The notes beneath the pieces were generated by a model. That model was not told where the DNA came from, did no database searches, and saw only the letters and a list, made by a program, of their open reading frames with translations. Source: Pseudooceanicola marinus (GTDB lineage: Bacteria > Pseudomonadota > Alphaproteobacteria > Rhodobacterales > Rhodobacteraceae). Taken from it: 64,000 nt of DNA. Positions 35,825-46,480 of this stretch are shown piece by piece. The position numbers were made by a program, and so were the translations under genes. The stretch covers positions 1-64,000 of the forward strand of contig NZ_PGTC01000011.1 of assembly GCF_002786295.1 (NCBI RefSeq), read 5' to 3'. The stretch's first letter is position 1, and each line of letters begins with the position of its first letter.

Positions 35825-38032
35825 TCAGCGCAGCCGCAGGGCGTTCAGCGATACCGTGATCGAACTGGCCGACATGGCCAGCGCCGCGATCAGGGGCGAA
35901 CAGAGCCCCGCAACCGCCAGCGGCACGGCTATCACGTTGTAGAATGTCGCTATGCGGAAGTTCTCACGGATCCGCCGCGTGGCGCGAGAGGCGATATCCA
36001 AGGCCTCTGGAATGGGCGACAGATCGCCTCCCAGCAGCACGATGTCGGAGGCAACCCGCGCAGCGTCCAGCGCCGAGGCGGGTGAGATCGAGACATGCGC
36101 CGTGCTCAGCGCCGCCGTGTCGTTGAGGCCATCGCCCACCATCAGCACCCGTGCGCCCTGCGCCTGCAGATCCGCGATGCGGGCGGCCTTGTCGCCGGGC
36201 AGGGCCCCGGCGGTCCAATCCGCGATCCCCAGGCGTGCGGCCAGATCCGCCACCGCGCCCTCGGCATCGCCGGAGATCAGCGCGACCCGTTTGCCCGCCG
36301 CCAGCAGGTCGCGCACGGCCGTCTCGGCACCATCGCGCAGGCTGTCGGTGAAGGTGAACTCCGCCAGACCGTCCGGCCCCTGCAACCAGGTGGCGGTCTC
36401 GCCCCCGGCCTCGGCGCCCAGCCAGGCGGCACGGCCCAGGCGCACGCGACGCCCGTCCAGCCGCCCTTCGGTGCCATAGCCCGGCACCTCGCGCAGCTCG
36501 GCGACCGGCGCCGGGGCGATCCCGCGCGCGCGCAGAGCGGTGACGAGAGAGCGGCTCAGCGGGTGCGACGACCCCTCGGCCAGGGCAAGCGCCAACGACA
36601 GGGTGGCGTCGTCAAATGCGTCAAGGTTGGTCGCCTCGGGCGCGCCGGCGGTCAGAGTGCCGGTCTTGTCGAAGAGCACCGTGTCGACCTCGGCCAGCCG
36701 TTCCAGCGCGGTTTCATGTTTCACCAGCATGCCACGGCGGAACAGACGGCCCGAGGCCGCGGTGGTCACCGCGGGCACGGCCAGACCCAGGGCGCAGGGG
36801 CAGGTGATGATGAGGACTGCGGCGGCGATGTTCAGCGCCACGCGCAGATCCCCCGACCACAGGAACCAGCCGAGGAAACTGAGCGCCGACAGGATATGCA
36901 CACCGGGGGCGTAGAGCTTCGCCGCGCGATCGGCCAGCGAGGTGTAGCGCGAGCGCCCGCTTTCGGCGATGGCCACCAGATCCGCCATGCGGGCCAGCGA
37001 GGTGTCGCGACCGATGGCCGTGGCGCGCACGGTCAGCGGGCCGGTCAGGTTCACCTCCCCCGCGCTGACATCCTGGCCAACCATGGCCGGCACGGGCAGC
37101 GTCTCGCCGGTCAGAAGGGAGCGATCGAGTTCCGAGGCGCCCTCGACGATCGCGCCGTCCACAGGCATCCGCCCGCCGGGCCGTACCTGGATCAGGTCGC
37201 CAATGACCAGTTCGGCCACCGGCAGCTGCACCTCTTCGCCATCGCGCAGCACCCAGGCGCGGGGAACTTCCAGCGCCGCCAGCTCCTCCGCCGCGGACCG
37301 CGCCGCGGCCCGGGTGCGGTGATCCAGGTAGCGGCCCGCCAGCAGGAAGAAGGTCAGGGTCAGGGCCGCGTCGAAATAGGCATGTTCGCCGGACAGCGAT
37401 GTCTCCCAAAGCGATGTCGCCAGGGCCAGGAGGATCGCCAGCGAGATCGGCACATCCATGTTCAAATGCCGCGCCTTCAGGGCACGTCCGGCGCTGATGA
37501 AGAAGGGCTGGGCACAGAAGGCAATGGCCGGCAGGGTGATCGCCGCGCTGATCCAGTGGAACAGATCGCGGGTGGCATCCGCCGCCCCGGACCAGACCGA
37601 GACCGACAGCAGCATCACGTTCATCGAGGCGAATCCCGCCACCGCCAGACGCATCAAGAGCTCGCGCCCCCGCCGGTCGGTGGCGGTGGCCGCGATGGTG
37701 CCCGCGTCCAGCTCATGCGCCTCGTACCCCACGCCCTCGACCACCTGCACCAGGTCGGCGGCCCCGACATCGGCGTCGGCCTTCACCTGGGCGCGTTTCA
37801 GGGTCAGGTTCACCCGCGCCTCGCGCACACCGGGCGCGGCGTTAAGCGCCCGTTCGACCGTGTCGATACAGGCCGCGCAATGGATGCCGGGCAGCGACAG
37901 CGCCAGGGTGGCGCCTTCCAGCTCACGCGCGCGGCGGGCCATGTCCTCGGCCGCCGGGGCGGCGGAACAGGCTGGACAGGCCGAGATGCCGCCCGGTTGT
38001 TCCTCGATGTAATGCTGCGCTGCGTCGACCAT
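35825..38032 (-). CDS. ccoI: Cu+-exporting P1B-type ATPase CcoI
   Basis: Copper-transporting P-type ATPase of 735 residues that supplies copper for cbb3 oxidase assembly. The N-terminus has a CPAC pair (19-22) followed by a heavy-metal-associated domain with GIHCAAC. The membrane part has the metal-site CPC in ITCPCALGLAVP. The phosphorylation motif DKTGTLTAG, HP in SSHPLSRS, and GDGLNDTAALSTAHVSI in the ATP domain are all intact. It follows ccoH by 17 bases and precedes ccoS. Confidence 0.96.
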   Translation of the reverse strand: MVDAAQHYIEEQPGGISACPACSAAPAAEDMARRARELEGATLALSLPGIHCAACIDTVERALNAAPGVREARVNLTLKRAQVKADADVGAADLVQVVEGVGYEAHELDAGTIAATATDRRGRELLMRLAVAGFASMNVMLLSVSVWSGAADATRDLFHWISAAITLPAIAFCAQPFFISAGRALKARHLNMDVPISLAILLALATSLWETSLSGEHAYFDAALTLTFFLLAGRYLDHRTRAAARSAAEELAALEVPRAWVLRDGEEVQLPVAELVIGDLIQVRPGGRMPVDGAIVEGASELDRSLLTGETLPVPAMVGQDVSAGEVNLTGPLTVRATAIGRDTSLARMADLVAIAESGRSRYTSLADRAAKLYAPGVHILSALSFLGWFLWSGDLRVALNIAAAVLIITCPCALGLAVPAVTTAASGRLFRRGMLVKHETALERLAEVDTVLFDKTGTLTAGAPEATNLDAFDDATLSLALALAEGSSHPLSRSLVTALRARGIAPAPVAELREVPGYGTEGRLDGRRVRLGRAAWLGAEAGGETATWLQGPDGLAEFTFTDSLRDGAETAVRDLLAAGKRVALISGDAEGAVADLAARLGIADWTAGALPGDKAARIADLQAQGARVLMVGDGLNDTAALSTAHVSISPASALDAARVASDIVLLGGDLSPIPEALDIASRATRRIRENFRIATFYNVIAVPLAVAGLCSPLIAALAMSASSITVSLNALRLR

Positions 38033-38049
38033 CTGCGGGCCTCAGATCC

Positions 38050-38526
38050 TCAGTTCTCGACCTGCAGCTCTAGCCGTTGCAGGAACTCGGTGCCGTCCTC
38101 GGCGATGGCGCTGAACCGCACGATCCAGCGGCCCTCGCCCACGGCCAGCGGCGTCTCGTAGGCGGTGCCGTTGTAGGCGAACTGCGGCACCACGTCGTCG
38201 GTGCTGTCGGTGGGCCGACCGATGGTCGCGGTCATCTCCTTGGCGCGCACGGGGCGGCCGTCGGAATCGGTGATCGCGATGGTCAGCATCTCGCCCACGT
38301 CGCGGGCCTCCACCGTCCAGCCCAGGCGTTCCTGGTCCGCGACGCGGCCGTCGAATTCCTGGCTGAAGACGTAGGTGTTGTCGACTTCCAGCCCCGGGAA
38401 GGTCCGCACCGCCTTGGTGGCCATGACCACGTTGACCGTGATGATGATGCCGAAGGCCGCCACGAAGATCGCCAGCACGTGCCAGCCCTTCAGGGTGAAA
38501 CCGGTGGGTTCTGCGGTGTCGCTCAT
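38050..38526 (-). CDS. ccoH: FixH/CcoH family protein
   Basis: Protein of 158 residues with one N-terminal transmembrane helix (about 12-33, GWHVLAIFVAAFGIIITVNVVMA) and a periplasmic beta domain of the FixH type (NTYVFSQEFDGRVADQERLGW...). CcoH is a stable assembly factor or subunit of cbb3 oxidase. It is separated from ccoG by one base, so the genes are tightly coupled. Confidence 0.94.
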   Translation of the reverse strand: MSDTAEPTGFTLKGWHVLAIFVAAFGIIITVNVVMATKAVRTFPGLEVDNTYVFSQEFDGRVADQERLGWTVEARDVGEMLTIAITDSDGRPVRAKEMTATIGRPTDSTDDVVPQFAYNGTAYETPLAVGEGRWIVRFSAIAEDGTEFLQRLELQVEN

Positions 38527-38527
38527 G

Positions 38528-39961
38528 TCAGTTGGCCCTTCCGTTGAAGACGGTTTCCTCGCTCGACCGTTCCTGGCTGGACGTGTCCTCGACCCAGAGG
38601 GTGAACTCGGTCCGGTCCGATGTTGCCGGTGTGGTGCCCGGGGCGGCGGTCACGTAGACCCGCGCCAGGTGGGTGGCGTCCGCGTCGACCGTCACCGTGG
38701 CATCCTCGCTGCCTTCCACCTGAACCTCAAGGGCGGGATCGCCCTCGGCCGACAGGCGGAAGACCTGCTCTTCGCCCTGCTTGTTGCGCAGGCGCACGTC
38801 GTAGACGTTGCGGATGGTGCCGTCAGACAGGGTGATGAAGGTCGGATTGCGCACCGGGGCGACGGTCATGTCGATGTCGGGCCGGATGAACAGCGCGACG
38901 ACCAGGCCCACGCCCACGGCGGCCCAGAGCACGGTGTAGAGGATCGTGCGCGGGCGGAAGATGTGGCGGGTGATCTTGCGGGGTTCCTTGCCGGCGCGTT
39001 CGTTCTGTTCGTCCGTCAGCGCCATGTAGTCGATCAGCCCGCGCGGCTTGCCGACCTTGTCCATAACGTCATCGCAGGCGTCGATGCACAGCGCGCAGGT
39101 GATGCAGGCCAGCTGCTGCCCGTCGCGGATGTCGATGCCCATGGGACAGACGTTGACGCAGGCATGGCAATCGATGCAATCCCCCAGAGCCTCGGCGCCC
39201 TCGGCCTTGCGGTGCTTGCCGCGCGGCTCGCCCCGCCAGTCGCGGTAGGCCACGGTGATCGTGTCCTCGTCCATCATGGCCGCCTGGATGCGCGGCCAGG
39301 GGCAGGCGTAGATGCAGATCTGTTCGCGGGCGAAGCCGCCGAAGAGGAAGGTCGTCGCGGCCAGCAGCAGCATGGTGGTATAGGCCACCGGGTGGGCGTT
39401 CAGCGTCACCAGGTCGCGCAGCAGCGTCGGCGCATCGGCGAAGTAGAAGACCCAGGCGCCCCCGGTCGCCAGGCCGATCATGAACCAGGCGACCCACTTG
39501 GTGATCCGCAGGCGGACCTTGCGGAGATCCCATTTCTTCTGCCGGTGCAGGCGCAGGCGGGCGTTGCGGTCGCCCTCGATCCAGCGTTCCACCAGGATGA
39601 AGAGGTCGGTCCAGACGGTCTGCGGGCAGGTATAGCCGCACCAGACCCGGCCCAGGGCCGAGGTGAACAGGAACAGCCCCAGCCCCGCCATCACCAGCAG
39701 GCCGGCGATGAAGTAGAACTCATGCGGCCAGATCTCGATCCAGAAGAAGAAGAACCGCCGGTTAGCCAGGTCGATCAGCACCGCCTGGTCGGGCAGGTTC
39801 GGCCCCCGGTCCCAGCGGATCCAGGGCGTCAGGTAATAGATGCCCAGGGTCACGATCATGATGACCCATTTCAGGTTCCGGAAGCGGCCTTTCACCCGGC
39901 GGGGAAAGATCGGTTCCCTGGCAGCATAGAGCTTGGGATCTTCTGTATCGGAAGCAGACAC
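38528..39961 (-). CDS. ccoG: cbb3 oxidase accessory protein CcoG (RdxA/FixG), membrane ferredoxin-like
   Basis: Membrane protein of 477 residues with about five transmembrane helices. It holds the NosR-like motif GYTCPQTVW, a second CPWPR element, and two [4Fe-4S] ferredoxin motifs in series (CIDCHACVNVCPMG and CITCALCIDACD). CcoG acts as a Cu2+ reductase feeding Cu+ to oxidase assembly. The GTG start at 39961 is preferred because AAGGAA precedes it by 8-9 bases and similarity begins here; an ATG 60 bases further upstream would run across the control region. A TTGAC-N4-ATCAA FNR site lies 60 bases upstream. Confidence 0.95.
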   Translation of the reverse strand: MSASDTEDPKLYAAREPIFPRRVKGRFRNLKWVIMIVTLGIYYLTPWIRWDRGPNLPDQAVLIDLANRRFFFFWIEIWPHEFYFIAGLLVMAGLGLFLFTSALGRVWCGYTCPQTVWTDLFILVERWIEGDRNARLRLHRQKKWDLRKVRLRITKWVAWFMIGLATGGAWVFYFADAPTLLRDLVTLNAHPVAYTTMLLLAATTFLFGGFAREQICIYACPWPRIQAAMMDEDTITVAYRDWRGEPRGKHRKAEGAEALGDCIDCHACVNVCPMGIDIRDGQQLACITCALCIDACDDVMDKVGKPRGLIDYMALTDEQNERAGKEPRKITRHIFRPRTILYTVLWAAVGVGLVVALFIRPDIDMTVAPVRNPTFITLSDGTIRNVYDVRLRNKQGEEQVFRLSAEGDPALEVQVEGSEDATVTVDADATHLARVYVTAAPGTTPATSDRTEFTLWVEDTSSQERSSEETVFNGRAN

Positions 39962-40020
39962 GGGGGCGTTCCTTTGGATGCAATTACAAGGCCTTCTCGC
40001 AAGCCAATGTTTTCCGAACA

Positions 40021-40034
40021 TTGACCTGCATCAA
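40021..40034. promoter_or_regulatory. FNR/FnrL box upstream of ccoGHIS
   Basis: TTGACCTGCATCAA deviates by one base from the consensus TTGAT-N4-ATCAA. It lies in the 93-base gap between the leftward LysR gene and ccoG, about 60 bases before the ccoG start, a typical activating position. Confidence 0.85.
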
Positions 40035-40054
40035 ATGCGACATTTTCACTGTAC

Positions 40055-40987
40055 CTATTGCACCCCCGGCTGTGATCCCCCCGCGTCGCTCGCCCCGGCC
40101 CTGTCGCCCCAGGCCGCCCGGGCCTGCCGCAGCAACCAGCGGCCGAACTCCCGCGCCTCGGGACGCAGCGTCGGCGCGTGCCAGAGCAGGAAATAGCCCT
40201 TTTTCCGGACATCCTCGAACAGAAGGCGCAGGCGCCCGGCGGCCAGCTCGTCCTCCGCGAAGGCCCGCGCCATGACCCCGACCCCGCGGCCCGAACGCAG
40301 CGCCTCCAGCATCAGGTTGCCCGGCAGCGACGTTACGCCGCGCTGCGGATCGAGCTTGCTGCCCTGCCATTCCAGGAACTCGCCGGCCTCGTTGGTGCCC
40401 AACTCCTGGAACCAGGGATAGCTCGATAGTTCATCGGGACTGGGGAAATGGCCTTCGGGAATCAGCCCTGGCGAGGCGAGGACGGCAATCGGGCTTTCCA
40501 CCAGCAGCTGCGCCTCCAGCCCGGGCCAGTGGCCGCTGCCGTAGCGCAGGGCCAGGTCGGCCCCACCGGGGCCCAGATCGCGCAGCGCGGGCGTCGGGTC
40601 GATCATCAGGGACAGGCCGGGATGGCGGGCCTGGTAGTCGCCCAGGCGCGGCATCAGGAACTGCGCGGCCAGGGTCGGGGTGCAGGTGACCAGGATCGGT
40701 CGTTCGGCCAGATCCCCGCGCAGCCGCGTGACCACCTCCTCGATGCCCGCCACGCCCGCCAGCACCGCGTCGGCCAACTGCCGCCCCTCCGCCGTCAGCT
40801 CCAGGGCACGGGCGCCCCGGCGCACCAGGGGCAGGCCCAGGTGGCTTTCCAGCTGCTTCACCTGCTGGCTGATGGCGGCATGGGACACGTTCAGCCGGGC
40901 GCCGGCGGCAACGGTCGTGCCCGTCTCCGCCAGAGCGGCCAGGGCGCGCAGCGCCGTCATCGGAGGAAGGCCGGTCCAATCAATCAT
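40055..40987 (-). CDS. LysR family transcriptional regulator (GcvA-like)
   Basis: Protein of 310 residues. The HTH is at about 9-67 (MTALRALAALAETGTTVAAGARLNVSHAAISQQVKQLESHLG), followed by a GcvA-type effector domain (DLALRYGSG, EALRSGRGVGVMARAF). It is transcribed away from two very small genes starting 96 and 256 bases to the right, which are its likely regulatory targets if any. It lies between the two cco gene groups, but nothing ties it to oxidase control. Confidence 0.92.
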   Translation of the reverse strand: MIDWTGLPPMTALRALAALAETGTTVAAGARLNVSHAAISQQVKQLESHLGLPLVRRGARALELTAEGRQLADAVLAGVAGIEEVVTRLRGDLAERPILVTCTPTLAAQFLMPRLGDYQARHPGLSLMIDPTPALRDLGPGGADLALRYGSGHWPGLEAQLLVESPIAVLASPGLIPEGHFPSPDELSSYPWFQELGTNEAGEFLEWQGSKLDPQRGVTSLPGNLMLEALRSGRGVGVMARAFAEDELAAGRLRLLFEDVRKKGYFLLWHAPTLRPEAREFGRWLLRQARAAWGDRAGASDAGGSQPGVQ

Positions 40988-41083
40988 GTAAGCCAGACTT
41001 ACACATGGGAATCATTCCTGAATAGGTGATTCGCGGTCCTGTACCGTAAAACAAGGTCAGACAGCCAAACCGGAGAGAGACCC

Positions 41084-41209
41084 ATGTTCAACATCTACGC
41101 ACAGAGCCTGCTGACCGCCACCCGCCTGGAACGCCGCAGCGCTCCGCCGGTGGCCGAAACCCGCCTGCCCCGCCTGCGCGCCCCGCGCGACGCCCGGCGG
41201 GACGACTGA
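41084..41209 (+). CDS. Small basic protein of unknown function (41 aa)
   Basis: The ATG at 41084 follows CGGAGAGAG at good spacing. The product begins MFNIYAQSLLTATRLERR and ends with an arginine/proline-rich, disorder-like tail (LRAPRDARRDD). No domain is recognised. It is divergent from the LysR gene and followed 34 bases later by another small basic gene with a strong ribosome-binding site, so the two probably form a micro-operon. Confidence 0.55.
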   Translation: MFNIYAQSLLTATRLERRSAPPVAETRLPRLRAPRDARRDD

Positions 41210-41243
41210 CACCGCACAGACACCCCCGAAAGGAGTGATCGCC

Positions 41244-41396
41244 ATGGATCCGATCCTCTACCGCCCGCTCGATGTGCTGGACGAACGCATCCGCCGCGCC
41301 GACCGCTACCAGCAGAACCAGCCCCGGCGCCGCGTGCCCGACCCTGACGCGCCACGTTTCTACTGGTGGCCCGCCAAGCCGCGCCGCCGGCGCTGA
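41244..41396 (+). CDS. Small basic protein of unknown function (50 aa)
   Basis: An excellent ribosome-binding site (AAAGGAG, 8 bases before ATG 41244) opens a 50-codon frame. The product starts MDPILYRPLDVLDERIRRAD (amphipathic helix likely) and ends PRFYWWPAKPRRRR, an aromatic and basic tail. This aromatic/basic end suggests membrane-surface or nucleic-acid contact, but I recognise no family. Confidence 0.6.
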   Translation: MDPILYRPLDVLDERIRRADRYQQNQPRRRVPDPDAPRFYWWPAKPRRRR

Positions 41397-41433
41397 ACCG
41401 ACTGCCGTCCCTTGCCCGCCCCGCGTGCAGCGA

Positions 41434-41469
41434 TGAAAAAAGCCCGCCCTGCGATCGCAGGGCGGGCTT
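41434..41469 (-). terminator. Strong terminator of ccoNOQP
   Basis: A perfect 13-bp stem (AAGCCCGCCCTGC 41440-41452 with GCAGGGCGGGCTT 41457-41469) with a GATC loop is followed on the minus strand by TTTTTTC. It lies about 150 bases after the ccoP stop, between convergent units. Confidence 0.92.
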
Positions 41470-41621
41470 CCCCGAAGGCCCGGGGCGGGCTAGAAAAATG
41501 GCACCGACCGTTCAAGGAAACGCGCGAACAGGACGAAGCGGCCGGTGCCAACCCCACCACGAGAGCGGGGGTCTGGATTGGCGGGGGGCGACCCCCGCCA
41601 AATTCGTTTCAGCGGGCGGGC

Positions 41622-42482
41622 TTACTCGCCGCCGCCCAGCTGGTGGACATAGGTGGCCACGGCGCGGATCTGCGCTTCGCTCAGGCGTTCACCCCAGTTG
41701 GGCATGACGCCGAAGCGGGCGTTTTCGACCGTTTCGTGGATCGTCTCGTAGTCGCCACCGTAGAGCCAGATGGCATCGGTCAGGTTGGGCGCACCCTGTT
41801 CCCGGTCCCCGGTGCCGTCTTCCATGTGGCAGGAGACACAGTTCTCTTCGAAGACCACGGCGCCTTCTTCGACCAGGCTGGCGTCCTGCGGGGTGCCCGA
41901 GAGGGACATCACGTAGTTGACCACCGCATCGATCTGCTCGGGCTCCAGCAGCTCATCACGACCGAAGGCCGGCATCGCGCTGTAGCGGGCATCCCAGTCA
42001 TCCTCGTTCCGGATGCCGTGGGTGACGGTGTAGTGGATGTCCTCAATCGAGCCACCCCAGAGCCAGTCGTCGTCCAGCAGGTTCGGATAACCGACCGCAC
42101 CTGCTGCCCCCGAACCATGGCACTGTGCGCACCAGGTCTGGAAGACCGAGGCACCGGCAGAGACCGCGTACTGGTTCAGCTCCGGATCGGCGGCGACCTC
42201 GGTCAGTTCGACCGAGGCCAGCTGCTCGTTGATGCCGGCATTCGCGGTCTCGACCTCGGCGATCCGCTCGGCCACCTCGGCACGGGTCGAATAGCCCAGG
42301 ATCCCGGCGGTGGCCTGGTTCACCAGCGGCCAGGCGGGATACAGCACCGTGTAGATGATGCCCCAGACGATGGTGGCGTAGAAGGTCCACAGCCACCAGC
42401 GCGGCAACGGCGTGTTCAGCTCTTCGATGCCATCCCAGGAATGGCCCGTTGTGCCGTGTTTCTGCTTCAGGTCATCGCTCAT
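41622..42482 (-). CDS. ccoP: cbb3-type cytochrome c oxidase subunit III, dihaem
   Basis: Membrane-anchored dihaem cytochrome c of 286 residues. The N-terminal helix is about 28-50 ([25 protein letters not shown]), followed by two cytochrome c domains with CAQCH (around 118) and CVSCH (around 212); distal methionines are in YSAMPAFG and VMPNWG. CcoP receives electrons from soluble or anchored cytochromes c and passes them to CcoO. It is last in ccoNOQP, one base after ccoQ. Confidence 0.97.
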   Translation of the reverse strand: MSDDLKQKHGTTGHSWDGIEELNTPLPRWWLWTFYATIVWGIIYTVLYPAWPLVNQATAGILGYSTRAEVAERIAEVETANAGINEQLASVELTEVAADPELNQYAVSAGASVFQTWCAQCHGSGAAGAVGYPNLLDDDWLWGGSIEDIHYTVTHGIRNEDDWDARYSAMPAFGRDELLEPEQIDAVVNYVMSLSGTPQDASLVEEGAVVFEENCVSCHMEDGTGDREQGAPNLTDAIWLYGGDYETIHETVENARFGVMPNWGERLSEAQIRAVATYVHQLGGGE

Positions 42483-42483
42483 C

Positions 42484-42696
42484 TCACAGGTCCTTTCCTG
42501 CGAAGGCCGGCTTGGACGTGTCTTTCACGTCACTCGCAGGGCGGTCTTCGTTGCGCAGCGGGATGTTCGCCGTATCCTCGTAGGTCTTGCGGGCACCGGG
42601 ACGGAACACCCACAGCACGACACCCACGAAGAACAGGAACAGGGCCAGCAGCATCCAGCTGTCCGCGAACTGGCGTAGGATCGAATAGATATCCAT
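42484..42696 (-). CDS. ccoQ: cbb3-type cytochrome oxidase subunit CcoQ
   Basis: Protein of 70 residues with a single transmembrane helix (about 14-32, [18 protein letters not shown]) followed by [20 protein letters not shown], the CcoQ/FixQ pattern. It stabilises the cbb3 complex, especially CcoP binding, and in Rhodobacter also serves in redox signalling. It lies 10 bases after ccoO and 1 base before ccoP. Confidence 0.96.
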   Translation of the reverse strand: MDIYSILRQFADSWMLLALFLFFVGVVLWVFRPGARKTYEDTANIPLRNEDRPASDVKDTSKPAFAGKDL

Positions 42697-42706
42697 CGGA
42701 TCCCCC

Positions 42707-43438
42707 TCAGCGGCTTTCGTCTGGGTAGAAGGTCGAGAAGTCGACCAGCGTGCCCAGCATTTGCAGGTAGGCGATCAGCGCATCCATTTCGGAGATGCCC
42801 GGTTCGCCGTCGAAGTTGCGCACGTTGACGCTGTCCTCGCCGTAGCGTTCCAGCAGCCCGTCGTAATCGCTGTCGGGATCCGCCTGGGCCAGGAAGTCGG
42901 ACTGGGCGTTTTCCAGCTGATCTTCCGTGTAGGGGACACCGACCAGGGCGTGCGTGGACATCAGGTCCTGCATGTATTCGCCCTCGATCATGGCATGGGT
43001 CAGGAAGCCGTATTTCGGCATCACCGATTCCGGCACCACGGACTGCGGGTTGGTCAGGTGATCGACGTGCCACTCGTCCGAGTAGCGGCCGCCCACGCGG
43101 GCGAGGTCGGGCCCCGTCCGCTTCGAGCCCCACTGGAACGGGTGGTCGTATTTCGACTCCGCTGCCAGCGAGTAGTGGCCATAGCGTTCCACCTCGTCCC
43201 GCATCGGCCGGATCATCTGGCTATGGCAGACATAGCAGCCTTCGCGGACGTAGATGTCCCGGCCGGCCAGTTCCAGCGGCGTGTAGGGGCGCATGCCTTC
43301 CACGTCCTCGATGGTGTTCTCGAGGTAGAAGAGCGGTGCGATCTCCACGATGCCACCGATGGTGACCACGGCGAAGGAGCAGGCCAGGAGGAGCGTGGCG
43401 TTCTTTTCAAGAAACGCGTGTTTATCAAGGATACCCAT
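42707..43438 (-). CDS. ccoO: cbb3-type cytochrome c oxidase subunit II, monohaem
   Basis: Monohaem cytochrome c subunit of 243 residues. The N-terminal membrane anchor is about 12-32 ([23 protein letters not shown]); [23 protein letters not shown] contains the CxxCH haem site and the conserved RP-R region; SVMPKYGFL holds the axial methionine. It carries electrons from CcoP to CcoN. The gene starts 11 bases after ccoN. Confidence 0.97.
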   Translation of the reverse strand: MGILDKHAFLEKNATLLLACSFAVVTIGGIVEIAPLFYLENTIEDVEGMRPYTPLELAGRDIYVREGCYVCHSQMIRPMRDEVERYGHYSLAAESKYDHPFQWGSKRTGPDLARVGGRYSDEWHVDHLTNPQSVVPESVMPKYGFLTHAMIEGEYMQDLMSTHALVGVPYTEDQLENAQSDFLAQADPDSDYDGLLERYGEDSVNVRNFDGEPGISEMDALIAYLQMLGTLVDFSTFYPDESR

Positions 43439-43449
43439 CTATCTGCTCC

Positions 43450-45054
<1,605 letters not shown>

Positions 45055-45152
45055 AACGCGTCCCTTTGTCAGTCCAACGAGGCGGAATTCTCCCCCCGCT
45101 TCTTATCGGAGTTGCGACGTCCGCTTATTGCGTCGGCGCTGAATCACATGCC

Positions 45153-45166
45153 TTGATCTGTATCAA
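45153..45166. promoter_or_regulatory. Perfect FNR/FnrL box, ccoN side
   Basis: TTGATCTGTATCAA matches the consensus TTGAT-N4-ATCAA exactly. It lies 98 bases upstream of the ccoN start codon and 141 bases before the universal stress gene, in their shared 253-base divergent region. Confidence 0.92.
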
Positions 45167-45184
45167 TCGCGAAACCGTGAGGTG

Positions 45185-45198
45185 TTGACGAAGATCAA
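45185..45198. promoter_or_regulatory. Second FNR/FnrL box, universal stress protein side
   Basis: TTGACGAAGATCAA has one mismatch to the FNR consensus. It is centred 32 bases from the perfect box, about three helical turns, and lies 109 bases before the usp start codon. One box probably serves each divergent promoter. Confidence 0.8.
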
Positions 45199-45307
45199 TG
45201 TGAAGCAATTTCCCACATGCTAAACACATCTTATAGACCATTAGCTGGTCAAGGTATCTCATGGTTTGGTAACGATTTTCCACCGAACAACCGCTCAGGA
45301 GGCTCCC

Positions 45308-46147
45308 ATGGCCTACAACACGATCTTCACGATCCTGACGCGAAAAGAAGGGCTTCAGGCCCATCTCGATCAGGTTGCCGCCCTCGCCCTTTCACATGAC
45401 GCTCACCTCGACGTGCTCTGCCTCGGCGTGGATCGCACGCAAATGGGCTATTACTACGCCGGGGCCAACGCGATGGTCCTGCAAGAGGCGATCACCCGCG
45501 CCACCGAGGAATCCAAGGCGCTGGAGACCGAGACCACTGAGCTGCTGAAGAACGCTGGCCTGCGTTACGCCGTGGATACCGACGTGGCCCAGATGGGCGA
45601 CATCGGACGCCACGTCGCCTGGCGCGCCCGCTTCTCCGATCTGGTCGTGCTGCCCAAGCCCTATGGCGACGGCAAGGGCGTGGAAGATGAGCCGATCATC
45701 GAATCGGTGCTCTTCGAAGGCCGTACGCCGGTCCTGGTCCTGCCCGACGATCCGGCCGAATCACTGGCCTCGAAGAAACCGCTGATCGCCTGGAACGAAA
45801 CACCCGAGGCGCTGGCCGCGGTGCGAAAGGCGCTGCCGATGCTGCAGAAGGCCGCCGCGGCGCATGTGGTGGTGATCGACCCGCCGATGCACGGGCCCGA
45901 CCGGTCCGACCCCGGCGGCATGCTGGCCGCCTGGCTGGCGCGTCACGGGGTGGCGACCGAGATCGACGTGATCTCGAAAACCATGCCGCGGATCTCGGAT
46001 CTGATCAGCCGCCACGCGACGGACATCGGTGCGGACATGATCGTGATGGGGGCCTATGGCCATTCGCGCTTCCGCGAGGCGATCCTGGGCGGCGCCACCC
46101 GGCACATGCTGGAAGGCACCAAACTGCCGATCTTCATGGCGCACTGA
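45308..46147 (+). CDS. Universal stress protein, tandem-domain
   Basis: Protein of 279 residues with two Usp domains. The second is best preserved and ends with the ATP-binding signature MGAYGHSRFREAILGGATRHML (G-x2-G-x9-G(S/T) type). The first domain contains a shorter, less typical region (LPKPYGDGKGVEDEPIIESVLF). CAGGAGG precedes the chosen ATG; an in-frame ATG 42 bases upstream lacks such a site. Sharing an FNR-controlled divergent region with ccoN suggests induction at low O2, as known for UspA-type proteins beside cbb3 genes in other proteobacteria. It ends at a UUCG-loop terminator. Confidence 0.93.
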   Translation: MAYNTIFTILTRKEGLQAHLDQVAALALSHDAHLDVLCLGVDRTQMGYYYAGANAMVLQEAITRATEESKALETETTELLKNAGLRYAVDTDVAQMGDIGRHVAWRARFSDLVVLPKPYGDGKGVEDEPIIESVLFEGRTPVLVLPDDPAESLASKKPLIAWNETPEALAAVRKALPMLQKAAAAHVVVIDPPMHGPDRSDPGGMLAAWLARHGVATEIDVISKTMPRISDLISRHATDIGADMIVMGAYGHSRFREAILGGATRHMLEGTKLPIFMAH

Positions 46148-46171
46148 GCGCCGGCAAAGGTGAAACGCACC

Positions 46172-46200
46172 AGGGGCGGGTCTTCGGATCCGCCCCTTTT
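46172..46200 (+). terminator. Terminator of the universal stress gene
   Basis: AGGGGCGGGTC (46172-46182), TTCG tetraloop, GATCCGCCCCT (46187-46197), then TTTT. Eleven pairs include one G-T wobble. It starts 25 bases after the stop codon. Confidence 0.88.
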
Positions 46201-46228
46201 CATGACGCCGACGCCTGGACGTGAGCGG

Positions 46229-46294
46229 GAGGGGGCTCTGCCCCCCTTGAGCCTATGGCTCAATTCCCCCCAGGATATTTCCGGCCAACAAATG
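46229..46294 (-). repeat. Dispersed intergenic repeat, copy 5 (long form)
   Basis: Minus-strand reading TTGTTGGCCGGAAATATCC, TGGGGGGAATTGAGCC, TAGGCTCAAGGGGGGCAGAG, CCCCCTC. It is nearly identical in content and order to copy 4 at 35486-35550, but inverted, about 10.7 kb away. Confidence 0.65.
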
Positions 46295-46392
46295 GACAGG
46301 GGTGGGGTGCCTCACTCTGGCCGCGCACCCGTTGACCGGCCTGGCGGACCGATCGCGCTTGCAGCTTGGGCGTGCGGCGCCCCAGTCTTCTC

Positions 46393-46419
46393 TTTGCTGA
46401 AAGTATCCCCGCCGCAGGC
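46393..46419 (+). repeat. Dispersed intergenic repeat, copy 6 (short form)
   Basis: TTTGCTGAAAGTATCCCC followed by GCCGCAGGC. It is a diverged short copy of the same repeat core, closest to copy 3a. Confidence 0.45.
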
Positions 46420-46480
46420 ATCGCCCGACGGGGCGACAGACCGGCGCGGTACCGCAGATCGCTCGCGCGGTGGTCCCGCC

